Positions 1 to 8,775 are shown, numbered from the stretch's first letter. The stretch: DNA of 64,000 bases from Antarcticibacterium flavum (GCF_006159205.1 NZ_CP040812.1:1860001-1924000); one strand, 5' to 3'. Made by a program: numbers and translations. Notes: generated from the letters alone by a model not told the origin.

Positions 1-38
1 TTTCCAATGGACTACCGAGTTTGATCTTCTTTCTAAGA

Positions 39-72
39 AAACCTCACAGGTTAAAAAAAACCTGTGAGGTTT
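39..72. repeat. REP-like hairpin (CCTCACAGG family)
   Basis: A near-perfect inverted repeat whose arms read AAACCTCACAGGTT and AACCTGTGAGGTTT around a short A-rich loop. The same arms recur at 1906-1939 and four times around the RAYT transposase gene near 19.2-20.2 kb, so this is a dispersed member of that family. It could also act as a transcription stop. Confidence 0.85.
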
Positions 73-106
73 ATTCGAACAAGGTTGGGATTCTCCCCTT
101 TTTTTG

Positions 107-208
107 TCATCCTGCGGAACCCTTTTTCGGGCGACTAAAGATCTCTGGCGGGGGATGAATGTTGTCGTTTTCCTTTTGAGCATCTGCGGGAGGAAAAATA
201 TTCATGCC
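107..208 (-). repeat. Partial copy of the ~197 bp TGTCAT-ended element
   Basis: It starts with TGTCATCCTGCGGA and continues with the GGCGACTAAAGATCTCTGGC block shared with the full copies at 1972-2166 and 16044-16241. The far end is missing. Strand is given relative to the copies near 16-17 kb, which run the other way. Confidence 0.75.
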
Positions 209-249
209 AAAAAGTCTTTTCCCGCTTTGCCCCGCCCTAAAGGGAGGCG

Positions 250-505
250 GAAAAAGTATTCTGCTCCCAAAACCCCCAACCCCCTCAAGGGGGCTGAAAT
301 TTTCCTTTTCAAGACCAATTTGCGGGTGCAATCAAAAATCCCCTTTAGCGGCTTTTCAAACCCAGGAAAAAGGCTATCCTCCAGACTCTAAACTCCAGCC
401 TCTTTTCCCCTCTCGTCTTGTCTCTTGGTTCTTGTCTCTTGGTTCTCGCTCATATGACTTTCGTCATTTTTTATTTACCTCTCCTGTCCTTCCTTTACTA
501 CTTTG
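250..505. repeat. Mosaic intergenic repeat block upstream of the MFS gene
   Basis: Contains an inverted pair built on CCCCCTCAAGGGGGCT and a CCCCTTTAG arm, repeated almost unchanged at 2652-2752. It is followed by short runs of the CTTGTCTCTTGG and ACTCCAG types that recur in many spacers of this window. No gene seen. Confidence 0.7.
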
Positions 506-527
506 AATTTGCACAAAAGATCATTTC

Positions 528-1850
528 ATGGAACAACCGGTGAAGAACAGGTGGCTTATTGCGGCTTCTGCAGTTGGGATTCATATTTCTATAGGGGCGG
601 TGTATGCCTGGAGCGTTTATACCAAACCGCTTATTGAACAATTTGGCTGGGAGCTTAAAGACACCCAGTTCACTTTTAGCCTCGCGATCTTCTTTTTGGG
701 GATGTCGGCTGCTTTCCTGGGGCACTATTTGGAGAAAAAAGGTCCGCGGAAATCGGGAATGCTTGCCGCTGCTTTCTTCGGAATAGGGATTGCGGGCTCC
801 GGACTCGCGGTTTACCTGGAGTCCATTTATCTGCTCTACCTCTTCTATGGCATCTTCGGCGGAATTGGACTCGGCCTGGGATATATCACCCCGGTTTCCA
901 CCCTCGTGAAATGGTTCCCGGACAGACGCGGACTCGCGACCGGACTTGCCATCATGGGCTTCGGCTTCGCGGCTCTAATTAGTAGTCCGCTGATAGTTTA
1001 TCTGATTGATGTTGTGGGACTGGCCAACAGCTTTTTTATCATGGGCAGCCTCTATTTCGTGGTGATCTTTTTATCATCCCTGTATCTCGCGCCACCGCCG
1101 AAGGATTGGCTGCCAAAAGGTTTTAAAGCTACGATAGATTCCGGAAAAAAGAAGATCCAAGGTGACCTATCCCAGCTCACCGCGAATGAAGCAGTAAAAA
1201 CCAGGAGGTTCTGGTATTTATGGTTGATGCTTTTCATCAACGTCTCCTGCGGGATCGCGATCATCTCTGTAGCCTCTCCCATGGCACAGGAAAATGTCGG
1301 ATTAACCGTAATAGCTGCAGCTACGATGGTGGGAATTATGGGATTATTCAACGGAGTGGGCAGGATTGGCTGGGCGTCCCTATCTGATATTATTGGAAGG
1401 CCCGCCATGTACAGCACCTTCTTTGCGATCCAGATCATCGCCTTTGCTTTGTTGCCGGGAATTAAAGACGCGTTTTTATTCCAGGTAGTGCTGTTTGTAA
1501 TCCTCTCCTGTTACGGTGGTGGCTTCGCCACTATCCCGGCATATATTGGAGATGTCTTCGGCACCAAACAGCTGGGTGCCATTCACGGATATATCCTAAC
1601 CTCCTGGGCCCTGGCCGGCTTAGCCGGGCCGCTGTTTGCCGCCTGGGTGAGAACAGCTACCAATAGCTACAACAGCACCCTGTATTTCTTTGCTGGATTG
1701 CTGGGTGTGGCGTTGGTGATTTCTATTTTGATGGCGCGTGAGATCAAGAAGATCAAAAAGCAGAATGTGGAGGTTGGAAAGATGGAAGAGAGTGCTTTGG
1801 AGATTGCAGGTGAGGTGAAGACGGTTGGTGTTGCTGAGGGGGTATCTTAG
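528..1850 (+). CDS. MFS transporter, OFA (oxalate/formate antiporter) type
   Basis: A 440-residue inner-membrane carrier with about twelve hydrophobic segments. The first segment carries the IGAVYAWSVYTKPL stretch typical of the oxalate/formate antiporter branch of the major facilitator superfamily. The loop between helices two and three has a GPRKSG signature, and WFPDRRGLATGLAIMGFG matches the fourth-to-fifth helix region of the family. Length is normal. The charged C-terminal tail, rich in Lys and Glu, is cytoplasmic. OFA proteins exchange or import small monocarboxylates such as formate, oxalate or lactate; the substrate cannot be told from sequence. It stands alone, with repeat-filled spacers on both sides, so it is probably transcribed by itself. 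The ATG is the first in frame after a poor Shine-Dalgarno, as is usual in Bacteroidota. Confidence 0.88.
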   Translation: MEQPVKNRWLIAASAVGIHISIGAVYAWSVYTKPLIEQFGWELKDTQFTFSLAIFFLGMSAAFLGHYLEKKGPRKSGMLAAAFFGIGIAGSGLAVYLESIYLLYLFYGIFGGIGLGLGYITPVSTLVKWFPDRRGLATGLAIMGFGFAALISSPLIVYLIDVVGLANSFFIMGSLYFVVIFLSSLYLAPPPKDWLPKGFKATIDSGKKKIQGDLSQLTANEAVKTRRFWYLWLMLFINVSCGIAIISVASPMAQENVGLTVIAAATMVGIMGLFNGVGRIGWASLSDIIGRPAMYSTFFAIQIIAFALLPGIKDAFLFQVVLFVILSCYGGGFATIPAYIGDVFGTKQLGAIHGYILTSWALAGLAGPLFAAWVRTATNSYNSTLYFFAGLLGVALVISILMAREIKKIKKQNVEVGKMEESALEIAGEVKTVGVAEGVS

Positions 1851-1905
1851 ATCTCAAAACTTTTATTGATAATTATAAATAGCGAGGTTGATTTTCTTGC
1901 TAAGA

Positions 1906-1939
1906 AAACCTCACAGGTTAAAAAAAACCTGCGAGGTTT
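1906..1939. repeat. REP-like hairpin (CCTCACAGG family)
   Basis: Arms AAACCTCACAGGTT and AACCTGCGAGGTTT, with one mismatch. About 30 bases after it (TTCGAACAAGGTTGGGATT) also follow the copy at 39-72, so the hairpin and the TGTCAT element beside it were duplicated together. Confidence 0.82.
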
Positions 1940-1971
1940 GTTCGAACAAGGTTGGGATTTCCCCCGCTTTT

Positions 1972-2166
1972 TGTCATCCTGCGGAGCCCTTTTTCGGGCG
2001 ACTAAGGATCTCTGGCGGGGGATGAGCTTGTCGTTTTCTTTTGAGCAGCTGCGGGAGGAGAAGCAAATTTGCCAATTGTGAGATGACCTAAAATGATTTC
2101 TGTACTTGCTACTGTCCCTTCCCACTGCACCGGGAATTGGGATTCTTCACTGCGCTCAGAATGACA
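1972..2166 (-). mobile_element. Full copy of the ~197 bp TGTCAT-ended MITE-like element
   Basis: Begins TGTCATCCTGCGGAGC and ends with GCTCAGAATGACA, so its ends are imperfect inverted repeats. The interior shares the TCCTTAGTCGC and CCGCAGATG blocks, in reverse, with copies at 16044-16241, 16652-16847 and 16862-17059. It is 195 bp and codes for nothing convincing. Being this short, bounded by inverted ends and present in both orientations fits a non-autonomous element; no target-site duplication was established. Confidence 0.75.
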
Positions 2167-2194
2167 AGAAGAGTGCGGCCGTCGTTTTTGGCAT

Positions 2195-2290
2195 CCTGAG
2201 GAGCGCTTTTCTGGCGACTAAGGATCTCTGGCGGGGGATGAGCTTGTCGTTTTCTTTTGAGCAGCTGCGGAAGGAGAATTCAGAAAATTG
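2195..2290 (-). repeat. Partial copy of the ~197 bp TGTCAT-ended element
   Basis: Shares GGCGACTAAGGATCTCTGGC and the GAGCAGCTGCGG block with the adjacent full copy but lacks the far terminus. It forms a head-to-tail partial tandem with the copy ending at 2166. Confidence 0.7.
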
Positions 2291-2364
2291 AACTAACTCT
2301 TTTTCCATTATACCCCTGTGCCAAAGAATTACCCGGATTTTGGCGGATTACCCCGAAAATTTAG

Positions 2365-2800
2365 AACACGACATTTCCCCTCCTGCGGAGGGGTGCCCGC
2401 AGGGCGGGGTGGGCACAGCGTGACGGGGATATATCTCTGTAAAACAATTAAACCAAGCGGAGAAGGTCCTCACGAATGACTCTCGTGCCTTAAGAACCGT
2501 CTTCCCCGCATTGAACCCTTCCGTCTTGATTGGCTGAAGGAATTTTCGTTACCAGAATTATCTTCTTAGCCAATCAATCCATCTTCCCTTGAAAAAAGGG
2601 AAGGAGCCGTTATTGAGGTACAAAAGAGATTCATGCTGAAAATGAAAAAAGCCTGCTCCCAAAACCCCCAACCCCCTCAAGGGGGCTAACGTTCTTCTTT
2701 TTAAGACCACTTTTTACTAAGATCAAAAGTCCCCTTTAGGGGATTTAGGGGTAGAAAAAAGTCTAGTCTCCAGTCTCTAGACTCCAGCCTCCCGCCCCTT
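2365..2800. repeat. Repeat-filled spacer without a gene
   Basis: Holds a GC-rich stretch (CCTGCGGAGGGGTGCCCGC) near 2383. At 2652-2752 is a second copy of the CCCCCTCAAGGGGGCT / CCCCTTTAGGGG inverted pair, followed by a CTCCAGTCTCTAGACTCC run. I see no supported coding frame between the MFS gene and the gene at 2902. Confidence 0.65.
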
Positions 2801-2842
2801 AGATCATCCCATTATTAATCCTTCCACCCAATATTCTTAGAA

Positions 2843-2865
2843 CAAAAAATGCCCCTCCCGGGGCA
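2843..2865 (-). terminator. Rho-independent terminator for the gene at 2902-3294
   Basis: On the minus strand a TGCCCC / GGGGCA stem with a 4-base loop is followed by a run of T. It lies about 36 bases after the stop codon of the minus-strand gene. Confidence 0.75.
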
Positions 2866-2901
2866 CTCTTTATTAAAAACCAATAAAAACTATTATAACA
2901 C

Positions 2902-3294
2902 TTAAAACAAAAAACTTGCGATTTCAAATTTCATTAAGAACCAAAGCATCACTACCCCTAAAAGGCTACCTCCAAAAAGAAGCAACCAAAAATTCTTAAA
3001 AAGTCCGCCCTCGCGGTCCTCCTCTTCAGAAAACTGTTTCTCAAGATTAATCCTTCTGTTATAGTATAAAAAACTATCTTGGTTGATCACTTCCCTGCCC
3101 TCTTCGGTTATGGTGTAAAGATCCTCTTCCACTTTTATAAATCCGGCTTGTAACAGATCGTTCAGCACCTCTTCCTTCCAGGCTTCATATTTATTGTTCC
3201 TCAACAATCCTTTTTGATCACGGATCTCGTAGAGAACATTGTCCATCTTGTAGTAAGAAGAAGTGAGCGAAGATTTATAAGCCAGTGCTGTCAT
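2902..3294 (-). CDS. Hypothetical protein with winged-helix-like region and C-terminal membrane anchor
   Basis: 130 residues, family not recognised. The first 70 residues contain a helix-rich stretch followed by EEDLYTITEEGREVI, which reads like the wing of a small winged-helix domain, then a charged EEEDRE linker and one hydrophobic segment at the C-terminus (about residues 100-128). This suggests a small tail-anchored inner-membrane protein. Translation could start at the Met at residue 17 instead. It is monocistronic, with its own terminator and an A/T-rich upstream region. No function is inferred. Confidence 0.6.
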   Translation of the reverse strand: MTALAYKSSLTSSYYKMDNVLYEIRDQKGLLRNNKYEAWKEEVLNDLLQAGFIKVEEDLYTITEEGREVINQDSFLYYNRRINLEKQFSEEEDREGGLFKNFWLLLFGGSLLGVVMLWFLMKFEIASFLF

Positions 3295-3395
3295 ATTAAG
3301 TAGGGATGAATAATTAGCATTTCTTAAATTAACAAAATTTTTAGATTATGTGCAAATGTTTAAATGTTAAAGTTACATTCATTCAAATGTCAGTC

Positions 3396-4367
3396 TTAAC
3401 TATTAATCCTAACCTCCTTATACCCACCTTCCTGCTCCAAAAACCACTCATACGTACTACGAATTCCCTCCTCGAGAGAAATCCTCGACTCCCATCCCTC
3501 CCGTTTCAGCTTATCGATGCTGGTTAGTTTTCTGGGGGTGCCGTCGGGTTTTGAGGAGTCCCAGTGGATGTCGCCCTGATGGCCAACTATCTTCTGGATG
3601 AGTTCTGCGAGGTCTTTGATGCTGAGCTCATTTCCGGAGCCGACGTTATACAGGTTTTCCGGCAGATTGTTTTCCATCGCGAAGCACACGGCATCTGCCA
3701 GGTCCTCCACGTGCAGAAATTCGCGGAAGGGCGTGCCGGTGCCCCAGAGTTCGACAGGCTCCCTGTGACCGGTTTTTTCAGATTTCATTTTAGCATCGTG
3801 AAATTTCCTTATCATCGCCGCCAGGACGTGGGAGGTCTGCAGATCGAAATTATCGTTGGGACCGTATAAATTGGTCGGCATCAAGGAATGAAAATCCCTG
3901 CCGTACTCCCTGTTGATCGCCTCACAAGCCTTCACCCCGGCAATCTTGGCGATGGCATAGAACTCATTCGTAGGCTCCAGGCTGCCGGTGAGGAGGTATT
4001 CCTCCTTGATAGGCTGCGGGGCGTGCTTGGGATAGATGCAGGAACTGCCGAGAAAGATGAATTTTTGCACATCGTTCCTGTAAGCGGCGTCTATTAGGTT
4101 GTTCTGCATCTGAAGGTTTTCCATTAAGAACTGGTAGGGGTATTCTTTGTTAGCCATTATGCCTCCAACCCTGGCGGCTGCATCAATTATTACATCAGGT
4201 CTTTCTGAATTAATAAAATTGTTTACATCCTTTTGATTTCTTAGATCGAGCTCTTTTGATGTTTTGCCGTTTAAGTTTGAATAGCCTTCAGCCTGGAGCT
4301 TCTTCCAAATGGCGGTGCCGACCATTCCTTTATGACCAGCTATGTATATTCGAGAGTGTTTTTCCAT
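3396..4367 (-). CDS. fcl: GDP-L-fucose synthase
   Basis: Converts GDP-4-keto-6-deoxymannose to GDP-L-fucose (3,5-epimerisation, then NADPH reduction), the step after Gmd. A 323-residue extended SDR: the Rossmann motif GHKGMVG is at residues 11-17, GSSCIYP precedes the catalytic Tyr-Lys pair in EFYAIAKIAG, and NLYGPND and a C-terminal NVGSGNELSI sugar-binding region are present. The frame is open for 19 codons further upstream, but those lie in the 3' end of the group II intron, so I start at MEKHSR. gmd lies upstream on the same strand. The two are separated by a GxxExxY gene and the intron, so expression of fcl from the gmd transcript would depend on read-through or splicing. Confidence 0.93.
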   Translation of the reverse strand: MEKHSRIYIAGHKGMVGTAIWKKLQAEGYSNLNGKTSKELDLRNQKDVNNFINSERPDVIIDAAARVGGIMANKEYPYQFLMENLQMQNNLIDAAYRNDVQKFIFLGSSCIYPKHAPQPIKEEYLLTGSLEPTNEFYAIAKIAGVKACEAINREYGRDFHSLMPTNLYGPNDNFDLQTSHVLAAMIRKFHDAKMKSEKTGHREPVELWGTGTPFREFLHVEDLADAVCFAMENNLPENLYNVGSGNELSIKDLAELIQKIVGHQGDIHWDSSKPDGTPRKLTSIDKLKREGWESRISLEEGIRSTYEWFLEQEGGYKEVRINS

Positions 4368-4425
4368 CTTATTTTTTTTAACCGCCGAGTAGGCAATGGG
4401 GAGTTTCACCCCTAAGCCTCTCACA

Positions 4426-4459
4426 GAACCGTACGTGACAGTCTCCCGTCATACGGCTC
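4426..4459 (-). ncRNA. Group II intron domain V
   Basis: The 34-nt hairpin begins GAGCCGTATGA and ends CACGTACGGTTC on the minus strand: a GAGCCGTA / TACGGTTC stem as in bacterial group II catalytic domain V. A domain VI hairpin with TTAGGGG / CTCCCC arms follows at once. Confidence 0.9.
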
Positions 4460-4476
4460 GTGTTATTCTTTATAAA

Positions 4477-5715
4477 TCAACAGTAACCAGTTTGCCAATG
4501 ATAAAACAGGTTGGGTTTTAACTGTTTTATCTGTTTGAGCTTAATGATAGATTTTCCGGTGTTGATCTTGTATTTGTTTTTCATCCACTTGATCAGTCGT
4601 GAATCTACCTTTATTAGTGAGCGTCTTAGTTTATTTTTGCTGTATTTACTGTAATAGTTTATCCAACCTATAAGTTTCATATTGAGACTTTTGGCTATGT
4701 CCATTATATCCAACGTTGTGTTGTTCCATAACTTATTATCTCTAATAATCTCTCTAATCCGCTTTTGATTGGATTGACTGATTTCTGCTGTGAAGGCAGT
4801 ATAAATTTGACCATCAAATTTTCCTATTCTCGCTCCTGGCTGATAGCTAAAGCCCAGAAATTCAAATTTGACCGTCTCGTGTTTTTCCTTCCGCTTGTAA
4901 TCCTTACAGTAAGCGATGCGTGTTTTGGATTCGTTGACCTGTAGCTTTACTTCAGTCAGTCTTTGTTTGACTGCCTCAAGTACCATTTCCGCTTCTTCCT
5001 TGCTGTTGCAATGGATGACGATGTCATCTGCATACCTAACAAAGTTTACCTGAGGGTAGTGTTTGCTCAGCCACATATCAAGGGAGAAGTGTAGATACAG
5101 ATTGGCAAGCAAAGGACTTATCACACCTCCCTGAGGTGTTCCTTTTCCTTCTTTTTGTTGCAGGGTGCCATCCTTCTTCTGGACAGGCATCTTTAACCAT
5201 CTCTCTACATACAGTTTCACCCATTTTTCGTCCATAACGTGTTGGGTCGCTTTTAGCACCAACTCGTGATCCATTTCATCAAAGAACTTACTGATGTCCA
5301 TATCTATCACCCAGTCCTGCTTGAAGCAGTTCTGCCTGACCTGTTCAACGGCATCGTGTGCACTCTTTAGTGGCCTGTAACCATACGAGTTGTCATGAAA
5401 GAGCCGGTCTATCCGCTTTTCCATATAATCCTTCAACACCTGTTGGGCTATTCTATCCTTAAGGGTTGGGATTCCTAATTTGCGCACCTTGCCGTCCTTT
5501 TTAGGTATCTCTACTTCTCGGACAGCCTGAGGGTGGTAACTGCCAGAGGCTAATCGGTTCCAGATAACGTAGAGATTGCGCTCAGTTTGTTTATCAAACT
5601 CAACCCAGCTCTGGTTGTCTATCCCAACGGCTTTACCCCCTTTTTTCACCTTGCGGTAAGCTTTCACCACCTGTGAAAACTCAATTGGTACTGTTTTCTT
5701 TACGTGTACATTCAT
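4477..5715 (-). CDS. ltrA: Group II intron reverse transcriptase/maturase
   Basis: 412 residues. The reverse-transcriptase fingers and palm run from about residue 20 to 290, with GYRPLKSAHDAV, DMDISKFFDEMDH, KGTPQGGVISPLLANLYL and the catalytic FVRYADDIVIH box. A maturase (X) domain follows, with GWINYYSKYSK. There is no HNH endonuclease domain after it, and the protein ends soon after the X domain, so mobility would rely on priming from single-stranded or nicked DNA. It binds and helps fold its own intron RNA. The frame is intact and the YADD catalytic motif is present, so the element could still be active. It lies inside the intron whose domain V is just downstream. Confidence 0.93.
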   Translation of the reverse strand: MNVHVKKTVPIEFSQVVKAYRKVKKGGKAVGIDNQSWVEFDKQTERNLYVIWNRLASGSYHPQAVREVEIPKKDGKVRKLGIPTLKDRIAQQVLKDYMEKRIDRLFHDNSYGYRPLKSAHDAVEQVRQNCFKQDWVIDMDISKFFDEMDHELVLKATQHVMDEKWVKLYVERWLKMPVQKKDGTLQQKEGKGTPQGGVISPLLANLYLHFSLDMWLSKHYPQVNFVRYADDIVIHCNSKEEAEMVLEAVKQRLTEVKLQVNESKTRIAYCKDYKRKEKHETVKFEFLGFSYQPGARIGKFDGQIYTAFTAEISQSNQKRIREIIRDNKLWNNTTLDIMDIAKSLNMKLIGWINYYSKYSKNKLRRSLIKVDSRLIKWMKNKYKINTGKSIIKLKQIKQLKPNLFYHWQTGYC

Positions 5716-6240
5716 TTGTTAATCATCCCTTTTTATCGGTTGTAGTAGTGAACATTCAACTGAATAACCCGAACCCTTCGCTCCTTCCTGCTTTCACAGG
5801 ACATCATCACTACTATGGTTCGGTCCGACTTCCGTTTCCCTGCTCTTCACAGTTCCCTGAAACGGAGATCCCGAGTTCCGTAATAAAGCCCGGATATAAG
5901 TCATGTCGCCTGTATAACGGTGGGCACACGGCCAGTAAATCAGGTTTCCGCCGTGCTTATCTCTGCATCCTCAGCATAATGCGATTTTGCCACACAACTA
6001 TGCGATTTCGTTACTTCATCAGCGATTCATTTGCATTCATCTCTTAAATCCCTACCTGATGGATTTGTTCCACCTTTTCCCTGAACGTTCACCACAGCGG
6101 CCTTACGGCTTTTGCAGCACAGGGTGGTTTGGCAACCCCGCCTGAACAGCGTTGCCGATACTCCGCTCTTATTGCTAAGAGTTGTATCATCTTTATTACA
6201 GCATGTTAAAGAACTTCAGCCGTCTTTAACTTCACGGCAC

Positions 6241-6284
6241 AAACAGAGTTTAAAAGGAGTTGGAATAGGAGTTTCACGGAGTTG
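6241..6284 (-). repeat. ACTCCGTG repeat block, left arm beside the GxxExxY gene
   Basis: On the minus strand it reads as AACTCCGTGAAACTCC followed by ACTCCTTTTAAACTC. The same wording in the opposite orientation lies at 6674-6722, so the GxxExxY gene is bracketed by an inverted pair. Confidence 0.7.
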
Positions 6285-6290
6285 ATATTG

Positions 6291-6662
6291 CTAGCGAGCT
6301 AATCTTTTTATTCCATTTTTTAATGAGGTGACGTTGAAATTCATAAGCAAACCTACTTTACATCCGGATAGTTTTAGATATGTTAGAACCTGGGCGGTAT
6401 GTACGTCATTTAGTGCTTCTACTGCTTTTACCTCAACCACTATTTTGTTTTCAACTAAAATATCCACCCTGTAACCTGCATCGAGTTTTACTTCGTAATA
6501 GATAAGTGGCAGCGCTTTTTGTTTTTCTACCTCTAAACCCATTTGCTGAAGCTCATAATATAGACATTCCTCATAAGAACTCTCCAACAGTCCGGGCCCT
6601 AATTCAGAATGAACTTTAAAAGCACATTTCAAAATCTTCTCAGATAATAAACTCAACTCCAT
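6291..6662 (-). CDS. GxxExxY protein
   Basis: 123 residues, the usual size of this family (PF13366), which is related to the PD-(D/E)XK nuclease fold. GLLESSYEECL near residue 24 gives the naming motif. YRVDILVENKIVVEVKAVE supplies the Asp and Glu-x-Lys that resemble a nuclease centre, and a helical HTAQVLTYLKLSG region follows. Cellular role unknown. It sits between gmd and the intron but is not a sugar gene: the inverted ACTCCGTG blocks hugging both ends suggest it arrived with that repeat family. Confidence 0.85.
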   Translation of the reverse strand: MELSLLSEKILKCAFKVHSELGPGLLESSYEECLYYELQQMGLEVEKQKALPLIYYEVKLDAGYRVDILVENKIVVEVKAVEALNDVHTAQVLTYLKLSGCKVGLLMNFNVTSLKNGIKRLAR

Positions 6663-6673
6663 TTTACTTTAAT

Positions 6674-6722
6674 TTACTCCGTGTAACTCCGTGCCGTACT
6701 CCTTTTAACTCCGTGGTTAAAT
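6674..6722 (+). repeat. ACTCCGTG repeat block, right arm beside the GxxExxY gene
   Basis: Reads TTACTCCGTGTAACTCCGTG followed by CTCCTTTTAACTCCGTGGTTAAAT, the consensus form of this family. Related blocks occur near 8030-8095, 9103-9150, 12480-12520, 13350-13395 and 40365-40406. Confidence 0.75.
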
Positions 6723-6726
6723 CTTA

Positions 6727-7842
6727 TTATTCGAAATTATTCAAAATATCATACCCACCATCTTTGACGTACCTCTCTTTCTCCATAAGCTTTATGTCAC
6801 TCTGCACCATCTCATTTACTAATGCTTTTAAGTTGTACTCTGGCTCCCACCCTAATACAGTTCTCGCTTTAGTTGAATCCCCCACCAAATGATCCACTTC
6901 AGCAGGCCTAAAATAATTTGGATCTATCGCCAGTACTTCCTTTCCTTCAGCAAGCTGAGATTTTTCATCGCTGCAGGATTTTACAAACGCCTTCTCCTCC
7001 ACTCCCTTCCCGCGGAATTCCAGTTCTATTCCCACTTCAGCAAAGGCCATTCTTACCAGGTCTCTTACAGATGTTGACACCCCGGTGGCGGTTACCCAGT
7101 CGCCGGGTTCGGGTGCCTGGAGGATCATCCACATCATTCGAACATAATCCTTCGCGTGGCCCCAGTCACGCTTCGCATCCAGGTTCCCCAAGTAGAATTT
7201 ATCCTGCAGCCCAAGAGCAATCCTCGCCACGGCGCGGGTGATCTTTCTGCTCACAAAGGTCTCTCCCCTCCTGGGTGATTCGTGGTTAAAGAGGATCCCG
7301 TTGCTGGCGAACATGCCATAGGCCTCCCGGTAGTTCACGGTGATCCAGTAGGCGTAGAGCTTCGCCACCCCATAAGGACTACGCGGATAAAAGGGCGTCT
7401 TCTCCGTTTGCGGCACTTCCTGCACCTTGCCATAAAGCTCAGATGTGGAAGCCTGGTAGATCTTCGTCTTCTTCTCCAGCCCCAGCAGCCTCAAGGCATC
7501 CAGGATGCGCAAGGTTCCAAGGCCATCGGCATTACCGGTATATTCGGGAATTTCAAAAGACACCTGCACGTGGCTCATCGCCGCCAGGTTATAGATCTCA
7601 TCAGGCTGAATTTCCTGAATAAGTCTAATAAGGTTGGTACTATCGGTCATATCACCGTAGTGAAGAATAAAATTTCGGTCCTTCTCGTGGGGGTCCTGGT
7701 AGAGATGGTCCACCCTGTCGGTATTGAATTGTGACGATCGGCGCTTGAGTCCGTGGACTATATAGTTTTTCTTTATAAGGAATTCACTTAAATAAGCTCC
7801 ATCCTGGCCGGTAACACCGGTGATGAGTGCAATTTTTTTCAT
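6727..7842 (-). CDS. gmd: GDP-mannose 4,6-dehydratase
   Basis: Makes GDP-4-keto-6-deoxymannose from GDP-mannose using bound NADP, the entry step to GDP-L-fucose. 371 residues, full length. The N-terminal [11 protein letters not shown]ossmann motif, [29 protein letters not shown] and the catalytic YGVAK (Tyr-x-x-x-Lys) are all present, along with [16 protein letters not shown] and the [16 protein letters not shown] substrate-binding stretch. Its partner fcl is downstream on the same strand, and the UpxY antiterminator is upstream across a repeat-filled spacer. Together they probably supply fucose for a surface polysaccharide whose other genes are not in this window. Confidence 0.96.
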   Translation of the reverse strand: MKKIALITGVTGQDGAYLSEFLIKKNYIVHGLKRRSSQFNTDRVDHLYQDPHEKDRNFILHYGDMTDSTNLIRLIQEIQPDEIYNLAAMSHVQVSFEIPEYTGNADGLGTLRILDALRLLGLEKKTKIYQASTSELYGKVQEVPQTEKTPFYPRSPYGVAKLYAYWITVNYREAYGMFASNGILFNHESPRRGETFVSRKITRAVARIALGLQDKFYLGNLDAKRDWGHAKDYVRMMWMILQAPEPGDWVTATGVSTSVRDLVRMAFAEVGIELEFRGKGVEEKAFVKSCSDEKSQLAEGKEVLAIDPNYFRPAEVDHLVGDSTKARTVLGWEPEYNLKALVNEMVQSDIKLMEKERYVKDGGYDILNNFE

Positions 7843-7904
7843 TAAAAACGGATTTCGCGGATTAGTTCGGATTCCCGCGGAGTTTTTGGGATTTAAATAT
7901 AGGG

Positions 7905-8290
7905 AAAAGTTGGTTGTCGGTTGTCAGTTGTCGGTTATCAATTGTTGTAGGTTGTAGGTTGTAGGTTGTAGGTTTGACTTATAGTTGCGAGGTTAATCTT
8001 ATTTTTTCGAGGCTAATGGTAATTTAACCACAGAGTTTTTAATGGAGTTTAAAAAAGGAGTTTCACGGAGTTAAAACTCCTGTCACTCCGTGTTTAAAAA
8101 ATTGGAACAAAATTTTACTCGTTTATGTTTAAAGCTTATCTAAGAACGAGACCCGAAATAAAGAACAATGTACACTTTACAGTATACAATATACAGCTTA
8201 GAAAAGGAAAGCCACTCTCGCTTCCTCAAAACAAGTCCAGCCTCTAGATTCTAGACTCTAGACTCTTTTTCTCACTACTCAATACTAACT
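7905..8290. repeat. Mosaic low-complexity repeats between upxY and gmd
   Basis: Runs of GTTGTCGGTTGTCAG and GTTGTAGGTTGTAG are followed by an ACTCCGTG block at about 8030-8095, then CTAGACTCTAGACTC and ACTCAATACTAACTACTC runs. No open frame with coding character. The spacer separates an antiterminator gene from its presumed operon. Confidence 0.75.
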
Positions 8291-8298
8291 ACTCAATA

Positions 8299-8775
8299 CT
8301 ACTCAACCACATCTGAAGACCTAACATTCACCACATAACCCATAGACCTTAAGACGAGTCTCATCCGTTTTTTTCCAATCTTCTGAATGATCGCTTCCTG
8401 GCCTTTGAAGTCGCCTTCAGCTATGGTTACCTGATCTCCGGGGGAGAGGTGGTCTGTGGAGACGATCTCAATCTCGTCGTTATTGAGCCAGCTCTTGATG
8501 GTCTCAATTTCTTTTTCCTTCACAATGGCGGGTTTGCCTAGCCAGAAAAGATACTGGATCACCCCCGGAACTTCGAAAACCTCCTCCCGGGTTTTTTCAT
8601 TCCGTCTAACAAATACATAAGATTTAAAAAGCGGGGTCACCACCTTTTTCTTGCGGTCACTCCACTGTCGCACCTCTGTTACCACAGGGCAATAGGTTTC
8701 TATCTCCATTTCCTCCAATTGGGTAGCCACCCGTTTTTCCCATCGGGGTTTGGTGTATATCACATACCAGTTCAT
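8299..8775 (-). CDS. UpxY-type NusG-like transcription antiterminator
   Basis: 158 residues with the NGN domain first (NWYVIYTKPRWEKRVATQL) and a C-terminal KOW motif region (LSPGDQVTIAEGDFKGQEA). This is the architecture of NusG/RfaH and, in Bacteroidota, of UpxY proteins, which bind RNA polymerase early in a capsule or exopolysaccharide operon and let it read through. NusG itself is excluded because the sequence has the diverged PLFKSYVFVR core and lies beside gmd/fcl rather than secE/rplK. Only gmd, GxxExxY and fcl follow on the strand, so this looks like the remnant or a separated head of a larger polysaccharide operon. Confidence 0.88.
   Translation of the reverse strand: MNWYVIYTKPRWEKRVATQLEEMEIETYCPVVTEVRQWSDRKKKVVTPLFKSYVFVRRNEKTREEVFEVPGVIQYLFWLGKPAIVKEKEIETIKSWLNNDEIEIVSTDHLSPGDQVTIAEGDFKGQEAIIQKIGKKRMRLVLRSMGYVVNVRSSDVVE

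Larger units (their letters stand above)
4389..6238 (-). mobile_element. Group II intron encoding a reverse transcriptase/maturase
   Basis: About 1.85 kb. The 5' end probably begins GTGCCGTGAAG (minus strand, near 6238), close to the GUGYG consensus. The 3' end has a 34-nt domain V and a domain VI hairpin ending GCCTAC. The intron-encoded protein lies between, and the roughly 520 bases before its start hold the structured domain I-IV RNA. The exon junctions are my estimate. The element sits in the spacer between the GxxExxY gene and fcl, inside or beside an ACTCCGTG repeat, 21 bases before the fcl start codon. Confidence 0.85.

Noticed and set aside
104..391. Open frames in the first 500 bases
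   Set aside because: They are translations of the repeat elements, present in both strands and several frames with biased, repetitive composition.
4368..4424. Longer N-terminus for GDP-fucose synthase (19 extra codons)
   Set aside because: These codons are the 3' end of the group II intron (domain VI); the conserved fold starts at MEKHSR.
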